This document shows, piece by piece, positions 34,323 to 42,568 of a stretch of DNA of 64,000 bases (position 1 is the first letter of the stretch; every line of letters begins with the position of its first letter). Where the stretch lies: the NCBI RefSeq assembly GCF_913060805.1, contig NZ_CAJXTC010000016.1:1-64000 (forward strand). The letters are read 5' to 3'. The notes beneath the pieces are model-generated. The model saw only the letters and a program-made list of their open reading frames with translations. It did no database searches and was not told the origin of the DNA. A program made the translations under genes and the position numbers. Origin of the DNA: an uncultured Draconibacterium sp. (GTDB lineage: Bacteria; Bacteroidota; Bacteroidia; Bacteroidales; Prolixibacteraceae).

Positions 34323-35072
34323 TCAATCGTTTTCAATTACAATTAAATCGCGGTTTGTATGATTCAGGTAATTATTAATTCCCTTACATTTTGTTTTATA
34401 TTCTGTCGTATTCAACGTTGTATCAATCTCTTTAAAATATTCGTTGATGTACGTTTTTACATCCTCGTTTATCTTTTGATTTTGCGTTTTTAGTACGAAA
34501 AGTATTTCCAGGTTCGATTGGGTTCTGTTGCATATTTCAATAACCTGGTTGCACAATTGTTCCGATGGTTTTTGGTCGGGATTTACTACAAACAGTATAT
34601 TTTTCGACGTTTCACCTTCAAAGGTTTCGGGTAAAATAAACAGTGGATGTTGAGCCGTATCGATAATTTTCTCCAGGCATCCGTTTTGTCTTTTGCACGA
34701 ATCCTCGAAAGAATTGTGTGTAGACAAAACAAGATTGTGCTGGCCTTTAATAATTGGTTTAAAATTCAGAACTGAGTTCAATTCGCCTTCAATTGAAAGG
34801 GTATTAACCTTCTGTTTTTCGATACTAAAATGCTTTAGTAGTTTCTTCTTTAAGGCCCGTAATTCGTTCCTGGTTATTTTTTTTAGATGATGGCTAAGTT
34901 TGCGCATCATTAAGTGCCCCCAGCCCGGATTCTGATACGTTTGTAAAATGGTAACCGGCGATTTTTCTTTGTAAAGAAATTGCATGGCAAACGAAGTAGC
35001 GTGCCAGCTTCCGTCCGAAAAATCTGCCAGTATTAATATCGAAGGTTGGTTATTTCTAAATCTTACACTCAT
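34323..35072 (-). CDS. Universal-stress-like protein, divergent
   Basis: 249 residues from the ATG at 35072; the open frame extends to a TTG at 35084 but the ATG fits the family N-terminus. The first strand, SILILADFSDGSWHATSFAM, has the UspA pattern, and a second domain begins near NILFVVNPDQKPSEQL. No G-x2-G loop is visible. It precedes the two-domain Usp gene on the same strand and probably acts with it under stress or growth arrest. Confidence 0.75.
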   Translation of the reverse strand: MSVRFRNNQPSILILADFSDGSWHATSFAMQFLYKEKSPVTILQTYQNPGWGHLMMRKLSHHLKKITRNELRALKKKLLKHFSIEKQKVNTLSIEGELNSVLNFKPIIKGQHNLVLSTHNSFEDSCKRQNGCLEKIIDTAQHPLFILPETFEGETSKNILFVVNPDQKPSEQLCNQVIEICNRTQSNLEILFVLKTQNQKINEDVKTYINEYFKEIDTTLNTTEYKTKCKGINNYLNHTNRDLIVIEND

Positions 35073-35575
35073 AGCCACGATCAATTTTGTTTCTTACAAA
35101 ATTACCCCGGATACAGAGGAATTACTACAGGTGAAAACCTACATCGGGGGAGGATAATATCTAACAAAAGGTAGGGAAATCCCTACCATGAGTAGAAATG
35201 GAGTTGTGCGATGCTGTGGAAATTTGATAACGGTATTTTTAGAGGTCACCGGATAGGTCTCAATTTGGGTGGTTTTTTGTGGCTTGTTTTATAGTTGTGG
35301 TTTATTTGAGAATTGACAGGATTTATTAAAATGAATCCTGGATTGGGTGGGATGCTCAACCTAAAACCTTTCTCTCACTGCGTTCGAGGTGTTTTCTTTT
35401 TGTTAAGATGTCAGGATTTACTTGTAGTGAATCACAATGGGGGAGGGATGCTCAAAAGAAAAGCGAACTCACTACGTTCGTATTGGCTTTTTGTATTTAA
35501 TACATTGCTAAAGGATTTATGCTTCGAATTAAAAACAAAAAGCCTCTTCAAAATTTTGAAGAAGCTTTTCTTTTG
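35073..35575. other. Non-coding region with degenerate repeats, 5' of the Usp operon
   Basis: No supportable protein gene. Two imperfect copies of a block are visible, at about 35339-35420 and 35440-35520, both with gggaTGCTCAA, then cactgcGTTCG or cactacGTTCG, then a T-rich stretch ending in aggattta. The open frame through them reads into the tRNA and is not credible. The promoter of the Usp operon should lie in the left part. Confidence 0.4.
35541..35566 (-). terminator. Terminator of the tRNA-Pro gene
   Basis: A nearly perfect 13-bp hairpin (35541-35553 with 35554-35566; one mismatch) lies 10 bases past the tRNA 3' end and is followed on the minus strand by a T-rich run. Confidence 0.65.
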
Positions 35576-35650
35576 TCGGGATGACAGGATTTGAACCTGC
35601 GACCCCTGGTCCCCCAGACCAGTACGCTAACCGGACTGCGCCACATCCCG
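35576..35650 (-). tRNA. tRNA-Pro (anticodon GGG)
   Basis: On the minus strand the 75 bases fold as a complete cloverleaf. The acceptor stem pairs CGGGATG (35650-35644) with CATCCCG and has discriminator A. The anticodon stem CTGGT/ACCAG encloses the loop CTGGGGG, giving anticodon GGG. The T arm carries GGTTCAAATCC. The CCA end is not encoded. A terminator follows. Confidence 0.96.
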
Positions 35651-35723
35651 ATGATTATTCTTTTTTTTACAGGCTTTCTGAAAGGTTTTTGGCTACTTTC
35701 AAACTGTAATATTTTTCTATGTT

Positions 35724-35850
35724 AATCCCGATTTTCTAAAATCTTTGATTTTTATAGAAAATCGAGGATCCTCGAACTTTGTTCGGGACCGGACTGCGCC
35801 AAATCTCCCGATGCTTTCGCATCGAGGATTCTCGGTGTAACCGGAACCGA
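35724..35850. repeat. Hairpin-rich block with a partial tRNA-Pro copy
   Basis: Three adjacent imperfect palindromes lie here: 35730-35738 with 35755-35763, the tcctcgaac/gttcgggac unit at 35769-35789, and the cgatgc/gcatcg unit at 35809-35824. Between them, 35788-35813 repeats the acceptor 5' strand and D stem of the tRNA-Pro gene 150 bases away on the same strand (14 identical bases, then one insertion and one change). The D loop onward is missing, so it is not a functional tRNA. Confidence 0.6.
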
Positions 35851-35996
35851 AACTGGATTGCAAAAGTACGCTTAGAAATTATTTTTACAAAACTTTTTTC
35901 TTTCTTTAATCTACTATTTTGAGGGGAATATAGAATTCGGTTATATTGCTTCATTATTATCGATTAAATTTATGTCAATCGATAAAGTATGTTTTG

Positions 35997-36004
35997 TATT
36001 TTTG
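35997..36004 (+). promoter_or_regulatory. -7 box of trxB
   Basis: TATTTTTG fits TAnnTTTG and ends 18 bases before the trxB ATG at 36022. Confidence 0.5.
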
Positions 36005-36021
36005 TGCAACTAAAAATTTAA

Positions 36022-37026
36022 ATGATGTTTAAACCACTTGATATTAACGATAGCAACGAAAATAAAAACGTTGAACCAACCGACGTAGAAAAAGTAAAAT
36101 GTTTGATTGTAGGATCGGGGCCTGCAGGTTATACCGCTGCAATTTATGCTGCTCGTGCTAACCTGAGTCCGGTAATGTACGAAGGACTTCAACCGGGAGG
36201 ACAGTTAACAACAACTACCGAAGTTGAAAACTATCCGGGTTACCCGGAAGGTGTTACCGGCCCGGTAATGATGGAAGACCTGAAAAAACAGGCGGAGCGT
36301 TTTGGTACCGATGTGCGTTGGGGAATGGCTACTAAAGTTGATTTCTCGGGCGGTGTTCATAAAGTTTGGATCGACGACTCGAAACTCATCGAAGCTGAAA
36401 CCGTGATTATTGCAACCGGTGCAACAGCCAAATATCTGGGACTTGAAGACGAAAAGAAATATGCCGGAGGTGGAGTTTCTGCCTGTGCAACCTGCGACGG
36501 ATTTTTCTACAAAGGAAAAGATGTAGCTGTTGTTGGTGGTGGCGATACTGCTGCTGAAGAAGCCATGTATTTGGCCGGTTTGTGTAACAAAGTTTACTTG
36601 ATCGTACGTCGTGATGTGCTTCGTGCATCGAGAGTGATGGCCGAGCGTGTAAAGAAAACACCAAACGTAGAAATACTGTGGAAACACCAAACTAAAGGAT
36701 TGATTGGCGACAATGGTGTTGTTGAAGGCGCAACATTGGTTAAAAACCTTGGAGAAGAAGGAGAAGAGGAAGTTAAAATTAAAATTGACGGATTCTTTTT
36801 GGCCATAGGTCACAAGCCAAACTCTGAAATTTTTGCCGACTATGTGGATACAGATGATGTGGGTTATATTTTAACTACACCTGGAACTTCAAAAACAAAA
36901 ACTCCGGGAGTTTTTGCCTGCGGCGATGTTCAGGATTCGCAATACCGTCAGGCGGTAACTGCTGCCGGATCGGGATGTATGGCTGCAATTGATGCAGAAC
37001 GTTACCTTTCTGAAAAGCATTCGTAA
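36022..37026 (+). CDS. trxB: Thioredoxin-disulfide reductase TrxB
   Basis: 334 residues, about 20 more than Escherichia coli TrxB because of an N-terminal extension of roughly 24 residues. The FAD-binding GSGPAGYTAAIYAARAN begins near residue 31, the redox-active CATCDG lies near 156, the NADPH-binding VVGGGDTAAEEAMYLA is near 174, and the late FAD motif GVFACGDVQDSQYRQAVTA is near 294. The enzyme passes electrons from NADPH to thioredoxin. It seems monocistronic, with a strong terminator. An ATG three bases later is an alternative start. Confidence 0.95.
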   Translation: MMFKPLDINDSNENKNVEPTDVEKVKCLIVGSGPAGYTAAIYAARANLSPVMYEGLQPGGQLTTTTEVENYPGYPEGVTGPVMMEDLKKQAERFGTDVRWGMATKVDFSGGVHKVWIDDSKLIEAETVIIATGATAKYLGLEDEKKYAGGGVSACATCDGFFYKGKDVAVVGGGDTAAEEAMYLAGLCNKVYLIVRRDVLRASRVMAERVKKTPNVEILWKHQTKGLIGDNGVVEGATLVKNLGEEGEEEVKIKIDGFFLAIGHKPNSEIFADYVDTDDVGYILTTPGTSKTKTPGVFACGDVQDSQYRQAVTAAGSGCMAAIDAERYLSEKHS

Positions 37027-37057
37027 AAAAAAAAGAAAATACGCAATAAATAAAAAA

Positions 37058-37087
37058 GCAGGATGATTTTTCATCCTGCTTTTTTTG
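37058..37087. terminator. Bidirectional intrinsic terminator between trxB and the hemolysin III gene
   Basis: Perfect 10-bp arms (37058-37067 and 37071-37080) are flanked by A on the left and T on the right, so the hairpin can end transcription from both converging genes. Confidence 0.9.
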
Positions 37088-37107
37088 TATCTGTAATTTG
37101 TGAATTT

Positions 37108-37761
37108 TTAATTTAAACTGTAAAGTACCGAGAAAAAATGCATAATACTTCCGGCCAAAACAAACAGGTGCCAAATTCCGTGACCGTATTTTAAACCTCG
37201 CCACGAGTAAAAAATAACACCGATTGAATAACAGGCTCCGCCAATAAATAAAAAGGCAATACTTGATGTTGGCAGGTTTCTAACAATTGGCCCGATGGCC
37301 AGTAAAAACATCCAGCCCATGGCCAGGTAAATACCAACCATTAACTTGCGGAAGCGGGTTAAATAAATCGAGCGGATTACCATGCCGGCAATCGCCAAAC
37401 CCCAGATGACTCCAAAAAGAGTCCAGCCCAAAGCCCCGCGAATAGTGGTAAGTACAAAAGGCGTGTAGGTACCGGCAATTAATAAAAATATAGCTGCATG
37501 ATCGAAGCGAACAAAAAGGTTCTTCAATTTTTCGCGGGTGAAACTGTGGTAAAGTGTCGATGATAAATAAAGCAATACCAAACTGCTTCCGAAAATACTG
37601 AAACTTACCACATGCCAGGCGTTACCTTTTATGGCCGCAAATACTACCAAAAGTACAAGCGCGGCAATGCTTAGCAAAGTCCCGATTCCATGCGTGATAC
37701 TATTAAATATCTCCTCTCCAAGTGATAATGTGCGATATCCGGCTTCAACTTTTTTTCTCAT
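37108..37761 (-). CDS. Hemolysin III/PAQR family membrane protein
   Basis: 217 residues with seven predicted helices. The family metal-site residues are present: NSITHGIG near residue 20, STLYHSF near 68, FDHAAIFLLIAGTYTPF near 86 and HGIWHLFVLAGSIMHFF at the end (helix 7). Hemolysin III proteins (YqfA/TrhA-like) act in membrane homeostasis; true haemolysis is doubtful in this lineage. It converges on trxB and shares the terminator. Confidence 0.9.
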   Translation of the reverse strand: MRKKVEAGYRTLSLGEEIFNSITHGIGTLLSIAALVLLVVFAAIKGNAWHVVSFSIFGSSLVLLYLSSTLYHSFTREKLKNLFVRFDHAAIFLLIAGTYTPFVLTTIRGALGWTLFGVIWGLAIAGMVIRSIYLTRFRKLMVGIYLAMGWMFLLAIGPIVRNLPTSSIAFLFIGGACYSIGVIFYSWRGLKYGHGIWHLFVLAGSIMHFFSVLYSLN

Positions 37762-37921
37762 AACAGTTGCGTTTCGAATAAAACTTAATTCTGTTCGAAA
37801 TTACTCAAAAAAATCCTAGTTTGAACAGAATATGTTTAATCCAAATAACTAATAACAATAACGTTTTGTTAGCGAGATTGTTATTGAAGTGGTTTTAATA
37901 AAATTTAGAATTGCGACGAGA

Positions 37922-38428
37922 CTATTTTGGCCCGATCAGCTCAATAAAAGTTCCATCCGGATCCTGAACCAAGAGGAAAAAACTATTTTCTCCGTTTTGC
38001 GATGGTTTGCCGCTTAACACTTTTACTCCATGTTTTTCCACGCGATCCAGAACTGGCTGCAGGTGTTTTACCATCAAAGTAATGTATTGCATTCCGGTGT
38101 CGTCGCTCATAAATTTCTGTTTTGGGTGTTTGGCTTTTGTTCCCAAACTCATCAGCTTCCATTCACTGGCTTCTTCAGTGTTTTCCAGTTTTAAAATGGT
38201 AACATCAAGTTGGTAACTGTCGGTTAATCCGAGCTCGGTACATTTTTCTTGTGAAACCGAGAATCCGCCGGTTTTCACCATTCCAATAACATTGGTGTAA
38301 AAATCGATCGATTTTTCGAGGTCCTCAACAACAACGCCAACGCCAATTGCGGATTTGCTGAAATTGCTTTGTGCAACGGAGAATAAAACAAAAAGAATTA
38401 AGGTAAATGATAAAAGAATTTTTTTCAT
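37922..38428 (-). CDS. Secreted VOC (glyoxalase/bleomycin-resistance) fold protein
   Basis: 168 residues. A signal peptide (ILLSFTLILFVLFSVAQ) precedes a single VOC domain: AIGVGVVVEDLEKSIDFYTN near 27, then YITLMVKHLQPVLDRV and FFLLVQDPDGTFIELIG at the end, whose glutamate is a typical metal ligand. Most VOC proteins are cytoplasmic, so the signal peptide is notable. Substrate unknown. Confidence 0.82.
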   Translation of the reverse strand: MKKILLSFTLILFVLFSVAQSNFSKSAIGVGVVVEDLEKSIDFYTNVIGMVKTGGFSVSQEKCTELGLTDSYQLDVTILKLENTEEASEWKLMSLGTKAKHPKQKFMSDDTGMQYITLMVKHLQPVLDRVEKHGVKVLSGKPSQNGENSFFLLVQDPDGTFIELIGPK

Positions 38429-38532
38429 CGTTTTAGATTTAATTGATTTTAGTGAAGGTAAATTTATAGAATTAAAGACAATAAATAAATTGGCGGGAAA
38501 TAAAGTTGCCTATCTTTATAAAAAGAACAAAA

Positions 38533-38940
38533 ATGAAACTACCTGTTGTAAATAATACCAACCTGGAGAATTTGATGGATAAAGCTGAAATTGTTCAGCA
38601 AACGGCCGAGCAGATCATGAAAGATTTTGGAATGTTTGGTGTTGAAATTACTTTTTCAGGAGACATCGATAATGCTTACCAGGAGCTGCATCAACAACTG
38701 ATTGACCAGATTACGGGTTTGGTGGAAACGAATTACGACTTGTTGTTATCGGTACTTTACCAGGTTGATATTACGAACCGCGAAATCGTGCAGGCTGAGC
38801 ACGATCTTCCGCATTATTCGCATATCGAAATTATTGCCCACCAGGTTATCGCCCGCGATTTGAAAAAGGTTTTGCTACGCCGATATTTCAAAATGAAAGA
38901 CCAGGAAGGCGGCATTGAAAAAGGAATTGACAGGACATAA
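38533..38940 (+). CDS. Conserved-looking hypothetical protein, helical
   Basis: 135 residues from the ATG at 38533; the upstream in-frame ATG at 38506 would place a -7-like box (TATCTTTA, 38512-38519) inside the gene, so I prefer the shorter form. No signal peptide. It is rich in helices (NLENLMDKAEIVQQTAEQIM, then QLIDQITGLVETNYDLLLSV) and ends basic (LKKVLLRRYFKMKDQ). I do not recognise the family. A terminator follows directly. Confidence 0.65.
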   Translation: MKLPVVNNTNLENLMDKAEIVQQTAEQIMKDFGMFGVEITFSGDIDNAYQELHQQLIDQITGLVETNYDLLLSVLYQVDITNREIVQAEHDLPHYSHIEIIAHQVIARDLKKVLLRRYFKMKDQEGGIEKGIDRT

Positions 38941-38942
38941 AA

Positions 38943-38964
38943 AAAGCGTCTCTCGACGCTTTTC
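38943..38964. terminator. Intrinsic terminator
   Basis: Stem agcgtc/gacgct (38945-38950 with 38955-38960), flanked by A on the left and T on the right, ends the plus-strand gene at 38940 and probably the converging gene at 38982. Confidence 0.75.
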
Positions 38965-38981
38965 TATTATTTAAATTACTG

Positions 38982-39440
38982 TTATTGTCCGAATACGTAC
39001 CTGACGTTAAAGCCGAAACCCTTGGCATGAAAATCAGTGTCTTCAATAATACTTAATGCCGGACGCCAATCGATACCCAAAGCAATAGGAATACTGTTAA
39101 AATGGTATTCCAAACCAATTTCACCAATTGCTCCCAGCCAAAATGGGTCGTCAATTCTCATGTACGGTCCAACTCCAACATACCAGTTGAAAGCTTCTCC
39201 TGAAAGAGGTCGGTAAAGGAAATCCCATAACAGGTCAACTCCAACACCATCTCCGAATGATACATCAGCGTGAATACGGCTGAACTGTCCCGTGCTAAAA
39301 ATACCATCGATAGCAACATTTCCTCCGGAAACATCACCAAAGCGAACACCAAGTTCCTGTGCATTTGATGAAACTACACCACCAATTACTATAGCCAAAA
39401 CAGCTAAAATTTTTACCATTGTTTTTTTCATAATTTTCAA
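38982..39440 (-). CDS. Small outer-membrane beta-barrel protein
   Basis: 152 residues with a signal peptide (MVKILAVLAIVIGGVVSS then NAQ). The mature 125 residues alternate polar and hydrophobic with many glycines and aromatics (RFGDVSGGNVAIDGIFS, IHADVSFGDGVGVDLLWDF, WYVGVGPYMRID, LGAIGEIGLEYHFNS) and end in NVRYVFGQ, close to the C-terminal signature of outer-membrane barrels. This predicts a small 8-strand porin-like or adhesion barrel. A second start three codons later is possible. Confidence 0.7.
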   Translation of the reverse strand: MKIMKKTMVKILAVLAIVIGGVVSSNAQELGVRFGDVSGGNVAIDGIFSTGQFSRIHADVSFGDGVGVDLLWDFLYRPLSGEAFNWYVGVGPYMRIDDPFWLGAIGEIGLEYHFNSIPIALGIDWRPALSIIEDTDFHAKGFGFNVRYVFGQ

Positions 39441-39581
39441 TTTAATGTCATGTGTTTTTGAATTTAAAGAACATAAGTTACGGATAAAATATGTAATTTA
39501 TTCAATCAACTTAACAAAAAAACACAAGAATGGTTCTTTCTCAGAGCTTATATTTTAGGGGCAGACCTTATTTTTAGGATG

Positions 39582-40421
39582 TTACAAAGGGCGGGCAATC
39601 ATTATGCCTGTGGCTGATTTCCGGTTGCTCAGGTATTCATAAAGCGTTTCTTCCGATAGAATTACTTTTTCGGCTTTTGATGAAGCATGCATAAAATGAA
39701 GTTCGTTGCCTTTAAAAAAGGCAATGCCAACATGAGTAATGTCCAGACCGTCAACATTTGTTGTGATGCCAAAAATATCACCATCCTTTATTTGAGTTTT
39801 TAACGCTTCAAGTTTATCGGTGGGAATGTAGTACAACTTGCTTTTTGTTAATTCCTGTTCTTGTTTGTTAAGGGCTTCAATAAATACAGCATTGTTTTTT
39901 AGTGGTTTGTAACTGTCGGGGTGCAGGCTCATAAAGTTGATCGTTTTTTCAAACTCGATATTACTGATCGCTTGCGAAACCGATTCAACCGTTTGTTTTT
40001 TGTCGTTATCCAAAATCCAGTCGCTGAAATAGTGCAAGCGCGACGGGTAGTCGTTTATTTCTCCTTCACGATATCGGATGAGTAGCAGCTCGTTTTTAAA
40101 ATGTTTAAACGATGGTTTTTTTGTTTTGGCAGTTCGTGCCAATGCCAGGCAATTTTCGGCATAGGTAGTACAATCCAGTTCGCGCAGATTAACGATTAAT
40201 TGTTCGGGTTCAGTTTCTAAAGTATGAGCAACATAGGGTGTGTTCATCAATAATTTTCCTGCTTCAACAACAAGTTCTGCGGTTGGTTTTTCGCTGTGCT
40301 GCTGCAATTCAGAAAGAATATTTTTGCAAATTTCTTCATCATCTCCGGCACCATTCTGGGCAAAAAGCACAGTAAAACCAAAAAGCAGGGCGCTAACCAG
40401 CAGAAAAATTTTCTTGTTCAT
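39582..40421 (-). CDS. DUF1460 protein, N-acetylmuramoyl-L-alanine amidase-like
   Basis: 279 residues with a signal peptide (IFLLVSALLFGFTVLFAQN). The family's core is visible: GKLLMNTPYVAHTLE near 56, LRELDCTTYAENCLALAR near 80 with the catalytic cysteine, PSRLHYFSDWILDN near 125, and ITHVGIAF near 228 with the histidine. DUF1460 proteins are NlpC/P60-like cell-wall amidases in the periplasm. It follows an AT-rich gap and has no obvious partner. Confidence 0.85.
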   Translation of the reverse strand: MNKKIFLLVSALLFGFTVLFAQNGAGDDEEICKNILSELQQHSEKPTAELVVEAGKLLMNTPYVAHTLETEPEQLIVNLRELDCTTYAENCLALARTAKTKKPSFKHFKNELLLIRYREGEINDYPSRLHYFSDWILDNDKKQTVESVSQAISNIEFEKTINFMSLHPDSYKPLKNNAVFIEALNKQEQELTKSKLYYIPTDKLEALKTQIKDGDIFGITTNVDGLDITHVGIAFFKGNELHFMHASSKAEKVILSEETLYEYLSNRKSATGIMIARPL

Positions 40422-40504
40422 TCTTGATACAATTTTTGATGCTTAAAAAATAAAGGTATGATTTTTTTGTAAAAACGGTAATCCATTCGGTGGGCAGCAA
40501 AACT

Positions 40505-40624
40505 TTATAATAGCTCGATGAGGCGGAGTCCGAACCAAATGGTTAGAAAAAGCAATGCAAAAGCAAAAAACGAATACAAAATTATTCGCATTTTACGGTT
40601 GCCTTTGTTTTTTCGTTCACCCAT
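40505..40624 (-). CDS. Small single-pass membrane protein
   Basis: 39 residues: a basic N-terminus (MGERKNKGNRKMR) followed by one transmembrane helix (IILYSFFAFALLFLTIWFGL) and RLIELL. It is a complete frame with ATG and TAA in the gap between the DUF1460 and 40767 genes. The basic-then-hydrophobic order suggests an inner-membrane anchor with the N-terminus inside. Because it is so short, chance cannot be excluded. Confidence 0.5.
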   Translation of the reverse strand: MGERKNKGNRKMRIILYSFFAFALLFLTIWFGLRLIELL

Positions 40625-40766
40625 ATTGTTACTATAAGTTTTTAGCTGTTCAGTTGATATACGAAAAAAAGGGTTTGAGGTTCAGAATAATAAAAAAATA
40701 TGCAGCGAAATTGAAAAAGGTAAAAAAAACTGGTATTTTTAGAAGCAACAATATTTAATCAACTTC

Positions 40767-41456
40767 ATGAAAAAATTAATGCTTTTGTTCGTGTTTATTA
40801 GCTCCTTTGTAGGATTGAGCTTTGGGCAGATGTATCTGTCCGATGTTGAGTTCGACAAGGTGGGATGCGAGCAAGTTGAGCATTATGTGCAGGGGCAGAT
40901 TAAAAACAATACCGAAACTTTTGAGGATGTAAAACCCTCGTTGGAACCGACGGCCAGCACTGCAGGTTTTCGTTTTCACGAACGCGAATATTTTATAAAA
41001 GACAGCTTGCCAAAAGTGTGGTCGTTTTACGTGCATACAAATCCGTCGATTGCCTGGAATGCATCACGTTTTTCATTTGCCATGTTGTTTTCGAAAACGA
41101 ATAATGAGTTGGTTTACCCAAACGAGCATGTGGATGGAATCGATCCGGGGCAGATAATTTATTTAAACCTGAACGTGCTAAAAATTAAAAAGCTGGCCAC
41201 CGCTTTTGAGATTACAACGGTTGATGACAACAAGAAAGTAATTGAATTTAGTTATGTGGAGGATAATATTACGCATGGCAAGCAGCAATTAACTTTTACA
41301 CAAACGCGAAAAGGATATACCAAAATTATACATCGCACGTATTTTAAAAGCGAGTCGACTTTACGCGATCACTTTTTGTATCCGTATTTTCATACGCGTT
41401 TAACCAACACCTATCACCGTAATATGAAACATTTACTTAAAGCTTCAGAAAATTAA
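40767..41456 (+). CDS. Secreted protein of unknown function, possible helix-grip (SRPBCC-like) fold
   Basis: 229 residues with a signal peptide (LMLLFVFISSFVGLSFGQ). The region FRFHEREYFIKDSLPKVWSF near 68 and the later NKKVIEFSYVEDNITHGKQQ, LTFTQTRKGYTKIIHRTYF resemble the strand order of START/SRPBCC proteins, but I cannot name a family. It ends with DHFLYPYFHTRLTNTYHRN. The gene stands alone, converging with the macrodomain gene. Confidence 0.6.
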   Translation: MKKLMLLFVFISSFVGLSFGQMYLSDVEFDKVGCEQVEHYVQGQIKNNTETFEDVKPSLEPTASTAGFRFHEREYFIKDSLPKVWSFYVHTNPSIAWNASRFSFAMLFSKTNNELVYPNEHVDGIDPGQIIYLNLNVLKIKKLATAFEITTVDDNKKVIEFSYVEDNITHGKQQLTFTQTRKGYTKIIHRTYFKSESTLRDHFLYPYFHTRLTNTYHRNMKHLLKASEN

Positions 41457-41466
41457 GCGCTGCTTT

Positions 41467-41970
41467 TCAATCTAAAAGTTTGTGGTAAATGTTGTAATTC
41501 TCTTCATCGAACACACAAAAAATTAATTCATCAAATTGGGGATTGTTAACCAGAAAATCTTTCACGGTTTGCGTGGCAATTTGTGCAGCCTCCTGTTTTG
41601 GGTAGCCATAAATACCCGTGCTGATATTCGGAAACGCAACGGATTTCACACCGTTTTGCAGCGCCACTTCTAAACTTCGGCGGTAACACGATGCCAGTTT
41701 TTCGGCTTCGTTGTATTTGCCTCCGTTATAAACCGGCCCAACCGTGTGGATCACATATTTTGCCGGAAGATTGTATCCTTTAGTAATTTTTGCATCGCCG
41801 GTTTCGCAGCCGTTAAGCTGGCGACATTCTTTTAAAAGTTCAGAGCCGGCTGCCCTGTGAATGGCTCCGTCAACACCTCCGCCACCCAGCAGCGATTTGT
41901 TGGCAGCATTAACAATAGCGTCAACTTTAAGTTGGGTAATGTCGCCCCGGTGTAATTGAATTTTACTCAT
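41467..41970 (-). CDS. Macrodomain ADP-ribosyl hydrolase (O-acetyl-ADP-ribose deacetylase type)
   Basis: 167 residues from the ATG at 41970, which gives the family start [20 protein letters not shown]; the longer frame to 42006 adds nothing known. ADP-ribose-binding motifs are [20 protein letters not shown] near residue 20 and [15 protein letters not shown] near 110. It is closest to the YmdB/MacroD-type family, which removes ADP-ribose or O-acetyl groups. It stops 11 bases from the gene converging on it, and the neighbouring cluster starts 57 bases upstream. Confidence 0.92.
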   Translation of the reverse strand: MSKIQLHRGDITQLKVDAIVNAANKSLLGGGGVDGAIHRAAGSELLKECRQLNGCETGDAKITKGYNLPAKYVIHTVGPVYNGGKYNEAEKLASCYRRSLEVALQNGVKSVAFPNISTGIYGYPKQEAAQIATQTVKDFLVNNPQFDELIFCVFDEENYNIYHKLLD

Positions 41971-42026
41971 AACTGTGGCTTTTTCTCTAAGATACAAAGT
42001 TTTCAATTACATCGGGGCAAACGGTG

Positions 42027-42527
42027 CTAGTCGTCAACCATATCTTCAATATTTTCGTCCGATTCGGGAACGGCCATTTCAGCGGATTTAGCCCGGACAC
42101 CGTCGAAATTCAGCTTTTTACGGGCGGCTTTAACTACCATACCAATTACAAATTTTATGGCGACATGTTCAGCCACTTCCGGTAGGTAAGGAATATCAAT
42201 TTTGTCGTTGGCGAGGCGTGTTAAACGTCGCACCAAACGCTTGGCTTCCTTTTTCGAAATGCCATGATCGGTACTTCGGATAAGGTCGTAAAATTCGTTG
42301 GGTAAATGATCGTATAAAAACGTGTCGATTTTTAGGATCACTTTAATGAGTATTTTTTCTTCGCCACTTTCTTTTATAAAAGGAACATCAATTCTTTCAT
42401 TTAATCGAATGGCGAGATCTTTAATTTCTTCTTGCGACATTTTTTGTCGTTTTATAGGTTCTGCATAAAAATCATCCAGAAGTGCTACAAATTCATCCGG
42501 AGTAAGATCGGCTACTTTTGTTGTCAT
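42027..42527 (-). CDS. Unknown helical protein in the amidohydrolase cluster
   Basis: 166 residues, soluble, mostly helical, acidic at both ends and basic in the middle (KKEAKRLVRRLTRLANDKID; AARKKLNFDGVRAKS). Two similar segments, LNERIDVPFI near 46 and LANDKIDIPYL near 108, suggest an internal duplication of about 60 residues. The opening TPDEFVALLDDFYAEP is unfamiliar to me. It lies 41 bases downstream of the peptidoglycan-hydrolase-like gene and is likely its operon partner. Possible roles are immunity, regulation or structure. Confidence 0.6.
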   Translation of the reverse strand: MTTKVADLTPDEFVALLDDFYAEPIKRQKMSQEEIKDLAIRLNERIDVPFIKESGEEKILIKVILKIDTFLYDHLPNEFYDLIRSTDHGISKKEAKRLVRRLTRLANDKIDIPYLPEVAEHVAIKFVIGMVVKAARKKLNFDGVRAKSAEMAVPESDENIEDMVDD

Positions 42528-42568
42528 AATTTTTTGATTTAATGATGAGTAAAATGTGTAATGTTTAG

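Noticed and set aside
35313-35594. 93-codon open frame on the plus strand
   Set aside because: It runs through degenerate repeats and into the antisense of the tRNA-Pro gene, and the product has no protein-like pattern.
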